A stretch of DNA of 64,000 nucleotides from CAZTHL01 sp964613585 (lineage in GTDB: Bacteria > Pseudomonadota > Alphaproteobacteria > DSM-16000 > Inquilinaceae). Positions 1 to 8,458 of the stretch are shown here, piece by piece (within the stretch, counting starts at the first letter, position 1; each line of letters begins with the position of its first letter). The notes under the pieces were generated by a model. That model ran no database searches and was not told the DNA's origin. It saw nothing but the letters and a program-made list of their open reading frames with translations. Location of the stretch: positions 1-64,000 of the forward strand of contig CAZTHL010000009.1 of the NCBI GenBank assembly GCA_964613585.1, given 5' to 3'. A program made the position numbers and the translations under genes.

Positions 1-1442
1 GGCCGCGCCGCGGTCGGCGCCGCCGCCGGGCCCGATGATGCCGGAACCGCCCCCGCAGCCGGCCTCGGGCCCGCGCCGCCGCCGGCCGCGTTGGCCGGCG
101 GGCCCGGCTCCCCGGCCTCGAGCCGACGCAGGATCTCCTCGGGCGTCGGCAGGCCCGCCCCGTGAATCAGGCGAATCAGCACCATCTCGAGCGCGGCCGC
201 CGGCTGCGGCGCCGTCTGCACCTCGGCGAGCCCCTTCAGCAGCAGCTGCCAGGCGCGCGTCAGCACCGGCAGGCCGAGCGCCTGGGCCAGCGCCATGCCG
301 CGCGAGCGCTCGGCCTCGGGCAGCCCGGGATCCTCGGCCGCCGACGGCGCCACCTTGGCGCGGGTAAGGAAATGCGTCAGCTCCAGCAGGTCCTGCAGCA
401 CCACCACGGGGTCGGCCCCGGCGCGGTGCAGTTCGTCGAGCAGGCCGAGCGCCGCCGGCCCGTCGCCGGTGACCGCCGCCTCGAGCAGGTCGATGACCCG
501 TGAGCGGTCGGCCAGCCCGAGCATGTCGCGCACCTGCGCGGCGGTGACCGTGCCGGTGCCCTGGGCGATCGCCTGGTCGAGCAGGCTGAGCCCGTCCCGC
601 ACCGAGCCGTCCGCGGCCCGGGCGAGCAGCGCGATCGCCTCCTCCTCCAGGCTGGCGCCCTCGTGTCCGGCGATCGACGTCAGATGCCCGGCCAGCGTCC
701 CGGCGTCGACCCGGCGCAGGTCGAAGCGCTGGCAGCGCGACAGCACCGTGACCGGCACCTTGCGGATCTCGGTCGTGGCGAAGACGAACTTCACATGCTC
801 TGGCGGCTCCTCCAGCGTCTTCAGCAAGGCGTTGAAGGCGTTCCGGGAGAGCATGTGAACCTCGTCGATGATGTACACCTTGAAGCGTGCCGACACCGGA
901 CCGTAGCGCACACCGTCGACGATCTCCCGGACATCGTCGACGCCGGTGCGGCTGGCCGCGTCCATCTCCAGCACATCGACATGGCGGTCGGCGGCAATGG
1001 ACCGGCAGGGCTCGCACACCCCGCAGGGGCTGACCGTGGGGCCGCCTTGTCCGTCCGGGCCGACGCAGTTGAGTGCCCGGGCGATGATCCGGGCGGTGGT
1101 CGTCTTGCCGATGCCGCGCACGCCGGTCAGGATGAAGGCGTGGGCCAGCCGGCCGGCCCGGAGCGCGTTGGTCAGCGTGCGCACCAGCGCGTCCTGGCCG
1201 ATCAGCCCGGCGAAGGTCGCGGGCCGGTACTTGCGCGCGAGCACCTGGTAGGCCGCGCCGCCGCGGGCCGGCGCAGCCCCGGTGCCGCGGGGCGGATCGC
1301 TCGCGCTCCCGGCCTCGGCGGCGCTCCCGGCCTCGGCGTCCGGACCCGTCGCGGCGTCCGGGTCGGTCGCAACGTCGGAGCCGGCCGCCGCCGGCGTCGC
1401 CGGCGGCTCGTCGGCGAAGAGAGGGGCGTCGGTCTCGGTCAT
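1..1442 (-). CDS. dnaX: DNA polymerase III subunit gamma/tau (3' end cut by window edge)
   Basis: Clamp-loader ATPase of the replicative polymerase. About 480 residues are visible and the frame runs open off the left edge, so the C-terminal tau region is missing. A low-complexity acidic/Ala N-terminus (about 64 residues) precedes the conserved YQVLARKYRP start of the family. Then come Walker A GVRGIGKT (about 107-114), four zinc-knuckle cysteines (C126, C140, C143, C146), Walker B-like DEVHML (about 193-198) and the SRC sensor motif (VLSRCQRFDLR). The start is the only upstream ATG, and the long leader peptide makes it uncertain. The gene is divergent from the uvrD-type helicase with 92 bases between the start codons. 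No slippery frameshift site is visible in the part present. Identity is secure from motifs. Confidence 0.96.
   Translation of the reverse strand, partial: MTETDAPLFADEPPATPAAAGSDVATDPDAATGPDAEAGSAAEAGSASDPPRGTGAAPARGGAAYQVLARKYRPATFAGLIGQDALVRTLTNALRAGRLAHAFILTGVRGIGKTTTARIIARALNCVGPDGQGGPTVSPCGVCEPCRSIAADRHVDVLEMDAASRTGVDDVREIVDGVRYGPVSARFKVYIIDEVHMLSRNAFNALLKTLEEPPEHVKFVFATTEIRKVPVTVLSRCQRFDLRRVDAGTLAGHLTSIAGHEGASLEEEAIALLARAADGSVRDGLSLLDQAIAQGTGTVTAAQVRDMLGLADRSRVIDLLEAAVTGDGPAALGLLDELHRAGADPVVVLQDLLELTHFLTRAKVAPSAAEDPGLPEAERSRGMALAQALGLPVLTRAWQLLLKGLAEVQTAPQPAAALEMVLIRLIHGAGLPTPEEILRRLEAGEPGPPANAAGGGAGPRPAAGAVPASSGPAAAPTAAR
1303..1338. repeat. 18-bp perfect tandem duplication inside dnaX
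   Basis: Two identical adjacent 18-bp units (GCGCTCCCGGCCTCGGCG) lie in the part of dnaX that encodes the non-conserved N-terminal extension. They give a repeated six-residue unit AEAGSA. The repeat is in frame and probably neutral. It is a likely replication-slippage site. Confidence 0.9.
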
Positions 1443-1498
1443 GCGGGGCCGATCATAGTGGCCCGGCCGGGACGGACCAAGGGTCTCGCCTTCACGGC

Positions 1499-1527
1499 TT
1501 CTGTCGGGCGCGGCGACACGCTATACC
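1499..1527 (+). promoter_or_regulatory. Possible sigma70-type promoter of uvrD
   Basis: TTCTGT, 17-base spacer, TATACC. The -10 like element ends only 7 bases before the uvrD ATG. If used, the transcript would start at or next to the start codon (leaderless). Upstream of the ATG I see only CCGGGGTGC, not a convincing ribosome binding site. Weak -35; tentative. Confidence 0.3.
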
Positions 1528-1534
1528 GGGGTGC

Positions 1535-3862
1535 ATGGCCGATCCCTCCTGGACCGATGATCCCCTTGCCGCGGCCCCGCCGCCGGCCGTGCCGTCCCAG
1601 CCCTATCTCGAGGCGCTGAACCCGGCGCAGCGTGCCGCGGTCGAGGCGCTGGACGGTCCGGTCCTGGTTCTGGCCGGCGCCGGCACCGGAAAGACGCGTG
1701 TGCTGACCACGCGGCTCGCGCACCTGCTCAACACCGGCCGGGCCTGGCCGAGCCAGATCCTGGCCGTCACCTTCACCAACAAGGCGGCTGGGGAGATGCG
1801 CGCACGGGTCGCGGCGCTCACCGACCAGCCGATCGAGGGATGGTGGCTCGGCACCTTCCACGCGCTCGCCGCGCGCATCCTGCGCCGCCACGCCGAGCGG
1901 GTCGGGCTCCGGTCATCCTTCACCATCCTCGACACCGCCGACCAGCTGCGCCTGATCAAGCAGCTGCTCGACGACCAGGGCATCGACGGCAAGCGCTGGT
2001 CGGCGCGGTTGCTCCTGTCGGTGATCGAGCGCTGGAAGGACCGCGGCCTGACGCCGGCGGCGCTCAAACCCGAGGACGCCGGCGACGTGGCCGACGGTCG
2101 GCTGCTGTCGTTGTACAGCGCCTACCAGCAGCGGCTGACAGCCCTCAACGCCTGCGACTTCGGCGATCTTCTGCTGCACAATCTGTCCCTGATGCGCTCC
2201 GAGCCCGACGTGCTCGACCAGTATCACCACCGCTTCCGCTACATCCTGGTCGACGAATACCAGGATTCGAATCAGGCGCAGTACTTCTGGCTGCGGCTGC
2301 TCGCCCAGAAGCGCAAGAACATCTGCTGCGTCGGCGACGACGACCAGTCGATCTACGGCTGGCGCGGCGCCGAGGTCGGCAACATCCTGCGCTTCGAGAC
2401 GGACTTCCCGGGAGCCCGGGTGATCCGGCTCGAGCAGAACTATCGCTCGACCGGCCACATCCTCGGCGCCGCCTCCGGCCTCATTGCCCACAATCGCGGC
2501 CGGCTCGGCAAGACCCTGTACACCACGGGCGACGGCGGGGAGCGGGTCATTGTCCGCTGCCTGCTGGACAGCGTCGAGGAGGCGCGCTGGATCGGCGAGG
2601 TGCTCGAGGACCTGCAGAGACGCGAGGTGCCGCTGCGGGAGACGGCGGTGCTGGTGCGCGCCAGCTTCCAGCTTCGCGAGATCGAGGAGCGGCTTATCAC
2701 CATCGGGCTGCCGTACCGCGTGGTCGGCGGCCCGCGCTTCTATGAGCGGCTGGAGATCCGGGACGCGCTGGCCTATCTGCGTGTCGTCGCTCAGCCGGCC
2801 GACGACCTGGCCTTCGAGCGGATCGTCAACACACCCAAGCGGGGTCTGGGGCCGAGCGCCGTGCAGACCTTGTTCCGGGCCGCGCGTGCCGGCGGCGAGC
2901 CGCTCGTCGCCGCCGGTTGGCGGCTGGTCGGCAGCGACGAGATGAAGCCGAAGCCGCGCGCATCGCTCCGCGCCCTGCTCGAGGACCTCGAACGCTGGCG
3001 CGGCGCCGCGCAGGACACGCCGCACACCGAGCTGGCGCGCACCGTGCTGGACGAGAGCGGCTACACCGCCATGTGGCAGGCCGACCGCTCGCCCGAGGCC
3101 AAGGGCCGGCTGGAGAATCTGAGCGAGCTCATCACCGCCATGGGCGAGTTCCCCAGCCTGACCGGCTTCCTGGAGCATGTCAGCCTGGTCATGGAGAGCA
3201 CCGAGCCGGCCGCCGGACGCGACATGGTCACGCTCATGACCCTGCACGCCGCCAAGGGCCTCGAGTTCGACCATGTCTTCCTGCCGGGCTGGGAGGACGG
3301 CACCTTCCCCAATCAGCGCGCCGTCGACGAGACCGGCGTCGCCGGCCTCGAGGAGGAGCGGCGTCTCGCCTATGTGGGGCTGACCCGGGCCCGGCGGCGC
3401 GCCTATGTCAGCTTGGCCGCGCGTCGGCTGCTGCGTGGCCAGTGGCAGGACATGGGACCGTCCTGCTTCGTGGAGGAGCTGCCGCCCGGCCATGTCGAGA
3501 TCGATGGCGACGCCGCTTCCGCTGTCGCCCCGGACGCGATGTTCGAGGGTTCCGGGCTCGGCCGGCCTGATCCCAGCCGGGTCGGCGTCGGTCCCCGCCC
3601 GCCGGCGTTCCGGCCGCCGCGGCCCGGCGGCCAGGGGCGGCGCGACCGGCCAACCCTCGAGGGCGTCGACTACGTGGTCGCCGAGCGGCCGCGTCCGACG
3701 ACGCCCTTCGCGTCGGGCGAGCGGGTCTTCCACCAGAAGTTCGGGCCCGGCACGGTCACCGCGGTCGACGGCGACAAGCTGCTGGTCGCCTTCGACCATG
3801 CCGGCGAGAAGAAGGTCATGGACAGCTTCGTACAGCGCCTGAGCGACGCCGCGGCCGACTGA
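1535..3862 (+). CDS. uvrD: ATP-dependent DNA helicase, UvrD/PcrA/Rep superfamily 1A
   Basis: Cytoplasmic 3'-5' helicase acting in nucleotide excision and mismatch repair and in removing stalled complexes. The 775 residues carry the SF1A motif series: Q-motif region LNPAQRAAVEAL, Walker A GAGTGKT (48-54), motif II DEYQDSN (about 240), motif III GDDDQSIYGWRGA, motif IV QNYRS, motif V TLHAAKGLEFDHVF and motif VI LAYVGLTRARRR. A C-terminal Tudor-like module FASGERVFHQKFGPGTV (about residue 725 on) is typical of UvrD/PcrA and argues against Rep or RecB. The length fits the family. It is a stand-alone gene, divergent from dnaX and convergent with the esterase gene. Confidence 0.95.
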   Translation: MADPSWTDDPLAAAPPPAVPSQPYLEALNPAQRAAVEALDGPVLVLAGAGTGKTRVLTTRLAHLLNTGRAWPSQILAVTFTNKAAGEMRARVAALTDQPIEGWWLGTFHALAARILRRHAERVGLRSSFTILDTADQLRLIKQLLDDQGIDGKRWSARLLLSVIERWKDRGLTPAALKPEDAGDVADGRLLSLYSAYQQRLTALNACDFGDLLLHNLSLMRSEPDVLDQYHHRFRYILVDEYQDSNQAQYFWLRLLAQKRKNICCVGDDDQSIYGWRGAEVGNILRFETDFPGARVIRLEQNYRSTGHILGAASGLIAHNRGRLGKTLYTTGDGGERVIVRCLLDSVEEARWIGEVLEDLQRREVPLRETAVLVRASFQLREIEERLITIGLPYRVVGGPRFYERLEIRDALAYLRVVAQPADDLAFERIVNTPKRGLGPSAVQTLFRAARAGGEPLVAAGWRLVGSDEMKPKPRASLRALLEDLERWRGAAQDTPHTELARTVLDESGYTAMWQADRSPEAKGRLENLSELITAMGEFPSLTGFLEHVSLVMESTEPAAGRDMVTLMTLHAAKGLEFDHVFLPGWEDGTFPNQRAVDETGVAGLEEERRLAYVGLTRARRRAYVSLAARRLLRGQWQDMGPSCFVEELPPGHVEIDGDAASAVAPDAMFEGSGLGRPDPSRVGVGPRPPAFRPPRPGGQGRRDRPTLEGVDYVVAERPRPTTPFASGERVFHQKFGPGTVTAVDGDKLLVAFDHAGEKKVMDSFVQRLSDAAAD

Positions 3863-4048
3863 CCGGCCGTCACCGGCGTCGCCATGGCTCGGCCTTCGCC
3901 CATGCGCGGCCCGGCCGGACCGCTCCGGCACATGCAAGCCGGCCTGCCCGTTCCTCCGCTCAGCTCCACCCGCCCCCTGCCGTAAGCTGTTGAGAGAGGC
4001 GTCCGATCGGCGGGGCGGGCCGGCGCTGCCACTGGACCCGGCAACGCT

Positions 4049-5551
4049 CTATCGCAGCGCCGGGACCAGCGCCTCGACCATGCGCCAGACGGCACCGATC
4101 TGCCGGCCGCCTTGCGTGTGGAAATCCTCGTCGGTGTAGGCCCAGAAGTCCCAACAGCCTTGCGGATTGGCTCCCTGAAGATTGCCAAAGGTGAGCTCGC
4201 GGGTGTTCACAGCGGCCTGCGGGTAAAGCACCACGATATCGTTGGCGTCGGCCCATTCGTTGTAGCCGGCGTTCTCGATGAAATGGGTCCAGCCGCTCAA
4301 CTCATCGCTGTAGATGGCGTGCACGATGTCGAAGCCGCGGTAGTTGAAGCCCTGGCGGCAGCCATGGAAGGCGATGTGCAGCCGGCAGCGCGCTCCGTTC
4401 TGGCAGGACTCCGGAACGAAGACGTAGCCCTTGGCTTCCATGTAGGCGTCGAGCAGGCGGTTCGGATTGTCGTCAAAGACCTCGGCCTGCCGGAAGGCGA
4501 GCAGGCGCGACTGCAGCCAGGCACAGCGGCCGTCGACCCGGTCGCCGCGTCGGCAGTCGAACAGAACGGTGGGCGGGTTCTCGAAGCGCCCCCATGACTG
4601 GAAGCGCAGCGCCGGATCCGGATCGCGCGGAGTCTCGAGCCCGTAGATGTGGTCCAGTATGGCCCCGGCGGCATCGATGACACCGGTGCAGGAGGCCGTG
4701 CAGGCTGGATCGCAGGCGACGCAGGCCGGACTGTCGGTCTCGGTCGGGTCGGCGCAGGCGCCGGCCCCTTCGACCGGGCCGCAGCAGCGCTCCGCGCAGT
4801 CCGCGGCGGTGCAGGCATTGAGATAGGGAGGCGCGAAGGCATCGCAGGCGCCGACGGCAGGGGCGACCAGGCCCGTCACGTTGTCGGTCGGCACCGAGTG
4901 ATGGGCCGACAGGCTCTTGACATAGCGCACGCCCACCGGGGCCTCGCCGGCCGCCTCGTGGACCTTGGCGTAGAAGGCATTCGCGGCGTCCATGACGCCG
5001 ACGGGCAGCAGCGTGTCGAGGGCTCCGTGGATCAGCAGCACCCGGTCGCCGATCAGCCCCTCGACGCCGTCGATGTCGGTCTCGGTTGTTGCCTTGTCGA
5101 ACGACGCCGCGGCCATGGCCAGGGCGGCCTCGCTGGCGGCGGTGCCCGCCGGCGCCGGACCGGGCCCGGCATAGGCGAGCTCCTCGCAAAGACGCTGAGC
5201 GCCATCGAAACCGATGAGGCCGAAATCTCGACAGTTCTCTGTCGCCAGAAAGGCTGTGCACACGGTCATTCCGCGGTAGACATCGCCCTGGGCGCAGTAA
5301 TAGGGGCCACCGGCAATGATCCCGGCGCCCATAAGCCGCCCGGAATAGGCGACGTGAAGCTGGTGAGCCATGAAGGCGCCGGAGGAGATGCCCGAGACTG
5401 AGATTTGCTCCGGATCGATATCAAGGCGCTGGCCAAGCTCGCTCAGGCGCGCCGAGCGCTCCGCCGCATGCGCCGAGTGTCCGGCGAGACCGCCCACGGT
5501 CACCGCCAGGCAGACGAGCAGCGGAAGAAAGATGATTGGTGGTCGGGACAT
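4049..5551 (-). CDS. Secreted PHB depolymerase-like esterase (type 2 catalytic domain) with cysteine-rich insert
   Basis: 500 residues. A Sec signal peptide (about 1-30, hydrophobic core IIFLPLLVCLAVTVGGLAG, ending SAHAA) predicts export. The lipase-box serine lies in SVSGISSGAFMAHQ (Ser56), an arrangement typical of short-chain PHA depolymerases of the SGISSGA type. VLLIHGALDTLLPV (about 171-184) should hold the catalytic Asp, and a second HGC block LHIAFHGCRQGFNYRG (391-406) is another family hallmark. Residues 247-288 contain nine cysteines in 42 residues (C247, 252, 256, 257, 266, 277, 280, 284, 288), an unusual disulfide-rich insert between the catalytic blocks. The start was chosen because GAGGAG lies about 10 bases upstream of this ATG, although the frame stays open further upstream. 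The likely role is extracellular or periplasmic polyester/oligomer hydrolysis; the substrate is inferred only. Confidence 0.85.
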   Translation of the reverse strand: MSRPPIIFLPLLVCLAVTVGGLAGHSAHAAERSARLSELGQRLDIDPEQISVSGISSGAFMAHQLHVAYSGRLMGAGIIAGGPYYCAQGDVYRGMTVCTAFLATENCRDFGLIGFDGAQRLCEELAYAGPGPAPAGTAASEAALAMAAASFDKATTETDIDGVEGLIGDRVLLIHGALDTLLPVGVMDAANAFYAKVHEAAGEAPVGVRYVKSLSAHHSVPTDNVTGLVAPAVGACDAFAPPYLNACTAADCAERCCGPVEGAGACADPTETDSPACVACDPACTASCTGVIDAAGAILDHIYGLETPRDPDPALRFQSWGRFENPPTVLFDCRRGDRVDGRCAWLQSRLLAFRQAEVFDDNPNRLLDAYMEAKGYVFVPESCQNGARCRLHIAFHGCRQGFNYRGFDIVHAIYSDELSGWTHFIENAGYNEWADANDIVVLYPQAAVNTRELTFGNLQGANPQGCWDFWAYTDEDFHTQGGRQIGAVWRMVEALVPALR

Positions 5552-6010
5552 GTTTGCGTGCTCCTCGCGCGTGGACCCGCCATGACCCGGAATGTCGGTG
5601 ATCCCGGGCGGGGGCTCGTGGAGACGTCGGCCCTTGGACGGGTCTCCACCGCGGAGGACCGCAATGCTGAAAAGAGCCGGCACTCTTCCCGGCCTGTTTG
5701 CTTTCTTGGCTAAGAATTTATCAGCATCGGGGACGGGTGTCGACCCGGATGGGTGTCGCTTGCCACGGTGCCGAGCCGCCCGGCGCGCGATCCGGCCTCC
5801 GCCTCGGCGCGAACGGTCCGACCTCGCAAGGGGGCGGACGAGATCAACCGCCTCCGAAGCCGGCGGCACGCCGAGCCCGAGCCAGAGCCCGACACTCGGG
5901 CACGATCGTCCCTTCCTCATTGGCGGACAGCATCGCGGAAAGCCTTCCTTATCGACTCGGCGCTTAGAAGGCAGCGGGCATGAACGGCCATCGGCCCGGG
6001 GAAGCGAAGC
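5552..6010. other. Intergenic region between the divergent esterase and EAL genes
   Basis: 459 bases with no convincing gene. An AT-richer tract (about 5697-5728) in otherwise GC-rich sequence is the likely promoter zone for one or both divergent genes. I could not assign clean -35/-10 pairs. An 8-bp inverted repeat is annotated separately in the esterase leader. Confidence 0.6.
5618..5649 (-). promoter_or_regulatory. Inverted repeat in the leader of the esterase gene
   Basis: GTGGAGAC and GTCTCCAC form a perfect 8-bp inverted repeat with a 16-base loop; GTC/GAC can extend the stem across a two-base bulge. It lies 67-98 bases upstream of the esterase start codon. It could be a leader RNA hairpin or a repressor operator; function unknown. 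Confidence 0.5.
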
Positions 6011-7660
6011 ATGGCGGACACGGCACGGACCGTCGACATAAGGCGCCAGCGCGATCAGTTCCTGGCCTATGCCTTTGCGGTGGCCGATCTGCTCCTGCGG
6101 ATCGACCGGCAGGGGCGCGTGCTCGACGCCATCGGCGCGATCTCCATGGTGATCGGTGGCGGAGCGTCGCTGTCGGGCCGTCCCCTGGCCGAGCTGCTGC
6201 ATGCCGAGGATCGTCGTTTCGTCACCGTCGCTCTTTCCGGCATTGGCCCGGGCAGCCGTCTCGGACCGATGTCCGTTCGCTTCGCCGACGCGGCCTCGAC
6301 GCCGGTTCAGCTCAGCGCCGTCCGGCTGCCCACCGAGGAGGATGTGCTTTACCTGGTGATCAGCGCCCCGCGTTGGCCGCTCGGAGCCGCCGATCCGTCC
6401 TTGACCCGTGATTCATCGACCGGCCTCCTCGATGCCGGGTCCTTTGCCCGTGCCGCCGGCCAGCTCATCGGCCAGGCCGAGCAGCTCGGAGACGACATCC
6501 GCCTCACACTGCTCGGCCTCGATGATCTTGACGGGCTTGGCAGCCGGGTCGGCCCTGAGGCGATGGAGCGGCTTTACGATGATCTCGGCGAGGAGTTGCG
6601 TGCACGGGCGGTGGACGGGCGCACCGCCGGGCGCCTGGATGGTGACAAGTTCGGGGTCGTTCACCGGCGCGGCATCGGCGCCGAGGAGATCCGTGCCTGC
6701 GTCGAGCAATTGGCCCGGCGCGCCGATCCGCACGGCGCGGGATGCCGGGTCCGGTCCAGCAAGGTCGAGCTTGATGCCCGGTACCTGAGCCAGGAGGACG
6801 GCGCCCGGGCACTGCTTTACACCGTGCAGACCTACGTGGAGCAAGGACCGGCCGAGTTCTCCATCGACTGCTTGTCGGCCGGTGTCAAAGCCTCACTCGA
6901 CGAGACGCTCCAGCGCATCGTCGACCTGAAGCACACGGTCGCGCATCGGCGGATCAAGATCGCCTTCCAGCCGGTGGTGGACATCCGTCGGCGCGAGCCG
7001 CACCATTTCGAGGTGCTGGCCCGCCTGGACGAGCAGCAGACCGCGGGTGATCTGATCCGGTTCGCCGAGAAGGTCGGCCTTGTCGAGGAGCTTGACCTGG
7101 CGATCGGCCAGAAGGCGGTCGAATACCTGCGAGCCGCAGCCGGCAACCCTTATCTGAAGCTGGCGGTGAACGTCTCCGCGCAATCCCTCGAGAGCGCGAT
7201 GTTCGTCGACACGCTTATGCGCCTGGTCAAGAGCTATGACGATCTCCGCGGCCGGCTGCTTTTCGAGCTGACCGAGACGGTCAGGCTTCGAGACCTCGCC
7301 AGGGCCGACCGCATTGTTCAGGATCTGAGGCGCCGCGGCTTCCGCGTCTGTCTGGACGACTTCGGCTCGGGCGCCGCCTGCTTCCAATATCTGCAGGCCT
7401 TGGACGTGGACTTCGTCAAGATCGATGGAGCCTACATCGACCGCATCGAGACCTCGCGGCGCGACGGCATTCTGCTGCGGGCCATTGCCAATCTTTGCCT
7501 GGAGCTCGGCACCGGAACCATCGCTGAACGGATAGAGCGGCCGGAGCAGGCGAGCTTCCTGCTCCGCGTGGGCATCGGATACGGCCAGGGCTATTTCTAC
7601 GGCCGACCGGCGTCCGAGCCGTCCTTCCGGCCGGCGCCTTCGATCCTCGGCGCCGGCTGA
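6011..7660 (+). CDS. PAS-like / degenerate GGDEF / EAL domain protein (probable c-di-GMP phosphodiesterase)
   Basis: 549 residues, no transmembrane segment, so cytoplasmic. Residues about 10-120 look PAS-like. About 130-290 is a GGDEF-type fold in which the signature is degenerate (RLDGDKFG, 208-215), so no cyclase activity is expected. The EAL domain (about 305-535) keeps the residues needed for c-di-GMP hydrolysis: E334 (EVL in place of EAL), N387, E419 and E422 in ELTET, D449-D450 in LDDFGSG, K470 in VKIDG, E506 in AERIE and Q526 in GYGQGYFYG. I therefore read it as an active phosphodiesterase whose degenerate GGDEF and PAS parts sense a signal. It is monocistronic and convergent with the PhyR-like gene. 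Confidence 0.88.
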   Translation: MADTARTVDIRRQRDQFLAYAFAVADLLLRIDRQGRVLDAIGAISMVIGGGASLSGRPLAELLHAEDRRFVTVALSGIGPGSRLGPMSVRFADAASTPVQLSAVRLPTEEDVLYLVISAPRWPLGAADPSLTRDSSTGLLDAGSFARAAGQLIGQAEQLGDDIRLTLLGLDDLDGLGSRVGPEAMERLYDDLGEELRARAVDGRTAGRLDGDKFGVVHRRGIGAEEIRACVEQLARRADPHGAGCRVRSSKVELDARYLSQEDGARALLYTVQTYVEQGPAEFSIDCLSAGVKASLDETLQRIVDLKHTVAHRRIKIAFQPVVDIRRREPHHFEVLARLDEQQTAGDLIRFAEKVGLVEELDLAIGQKAVEYLRAAAGNPYLKLAVNVSAQSLESAMFVDTLMRLVKSYDDLRGRLLFELTETVRLRDLARADRIVQDLRRRGFRVCLDDFGSGAACFQYLQALDVDFVKIDGAYIDRIETSRRDGILLRAIANLCLELGTGTIAERIERPEQASFLLRVGIGYGQGYFYGRPASEPSFRPAPSILGAG

Positions 7661-7678
7661 CCGGCGGCGACTCGCCGG
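7630..7678. terminator. Two hairpins between convergent EAL and PhyR-like genes
   Basis: The first hairpin has 9-bp perfect arms GCCGGCGCC / GGCGCCGGC with a 10-base loop and abuts the EAL stop codon. The second, immediately after, has arms CCGGCG / CGCCGG and a 6-base loop. There is no T-run, so this would be a bidirectional hairpin or Rho-assisted terminator. The position between convergent genes supports the call. Confidence 0.55.
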
Positions 7679-7690
7679 GAGCCCACTGGT

Positions 7691-8458
7691 TCAGGCGGCC
7701 AGCGCCTGATCGATGGCGGCCTCGAGCAACGCGCCATCGACCGGCTTGGGCACGACGCAGACCGGCCGCACGCTTGCGTTTGCCGAGAACCAGTCCGGAT
7801 CCTCGGTGACCACGATGACCGGCACATTGCGGCCCGACAGGATCCCGCTCGATACCGGCCAGGCCGGACGCTTGGCGCGGGGCGTCACCTCGGTAAGGAT
7901 GACGTTCGGCGTGGTGCGCAGCAGGCGGCGCAGCACGGCCCAGTTGCTCTGGGCCGTGGCCACGACGGTATGGCCCATGCGTCGCACCGTGTCGGCGAGG
8001 TCGGGCGAGGCCGGCGCATCGTGATCGATGATCAGGATCCGTCCCGTCCGGCGGTTCAGCTCGGTACGGGCCTTGTCGAAAAGGCGGCGGATATCGGCGT
8101 CAGGAAGGCTGAGCACCCGTGCGGCTTGGCGAATGGAAAGCTGCTCAACGGCGACAAGCACCAGGACCTGACGCTCCAGCGCGGGCAGCGCCAGCAGGTT
8201 CCGCTCGAATCGATCCGGATTGCGGGCTGGTGACCAGGATCCGGCGTCGGCTTCAATGGTGCCGTGGATCTCGTGGAACAGCCGGAACAGGGGGACCGCG
8301 CTGTCGCCATCCGGTCGTGGCGCGTGGCCGCGCTCGAGCACTGTCTCCAGACAGGTCTCGACATACCGGTCGCCCTCGGCCTGCGATCCCGACAGCACGC
8401 GCGCGTAGCGTCGAAGCCGCGGGACGCCACGGACAAGCTCCTGCCAGTTCTCAATCAT
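7691..8458 (-). CDS. PhyR-like general stress response regulator with Glu at the phosphorylation site
   Basis: 255 residues. The N-terminal half resembles the ECF-sigma-like domain of PhyR (LRRYARVLSGSQAEGDRYV; PLFRLFHEIHGTIE; LLALPALERQVLVLVAVEQLS, then an HTH-like IRQAARVLSLPDADIRRLFD). The C-terminal half (about 140-255) is a receiver: acidic pocket IIDHD (D145, D147), Thr218 in VIVVTE and Lys238 in VVPKPV. The usual phospho-acceptor Asp (LADIQL in PhyR) is Glu190 here (ILTEVTP). In PhyR, phosphorylation frees the sigma-like domain to bind the anti-sigma factor NepR; a Glu could mimic or abolish that. No nepR, ecfG or histidine kinase lies nearby. The start was chosen for GGGAG 7 bases upstream; an ATG 36 bases earlier lacks a ribosome binding site. 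Confidence 0.82.
   Translation of the reverse strand: MIENWQELVRGVPRLRRYARVLSGSQAEGDRYVETCLETVLERGHAPRPDGDSAVPLFRLFHEIHGTIEADAGSWSPARNPDRFERNLLALPALERQVLVLVAVEQLSIRQAARVLSLPDADIRRLFDKARTELNRRTGRILIIDHDAPASPDLADTVRRMGHTVVATAQSNWAVLRRLLRTTPNVILTEVTPRAKRPAWPVSSGILSGRNVPVIVVTEDPDWFSANASVRPVCVVPKPVDGALLEAAIDQALAA

Noticed and set aside
4049..6202. Esterase gene extended upstream to a 717-residue protein
   Set aside because: The extension is unconserved, crosses the hairpin and likely promoter zone, and would bury the clear signal peptide; a good ribosome binding site precedes the ATG at 5551.
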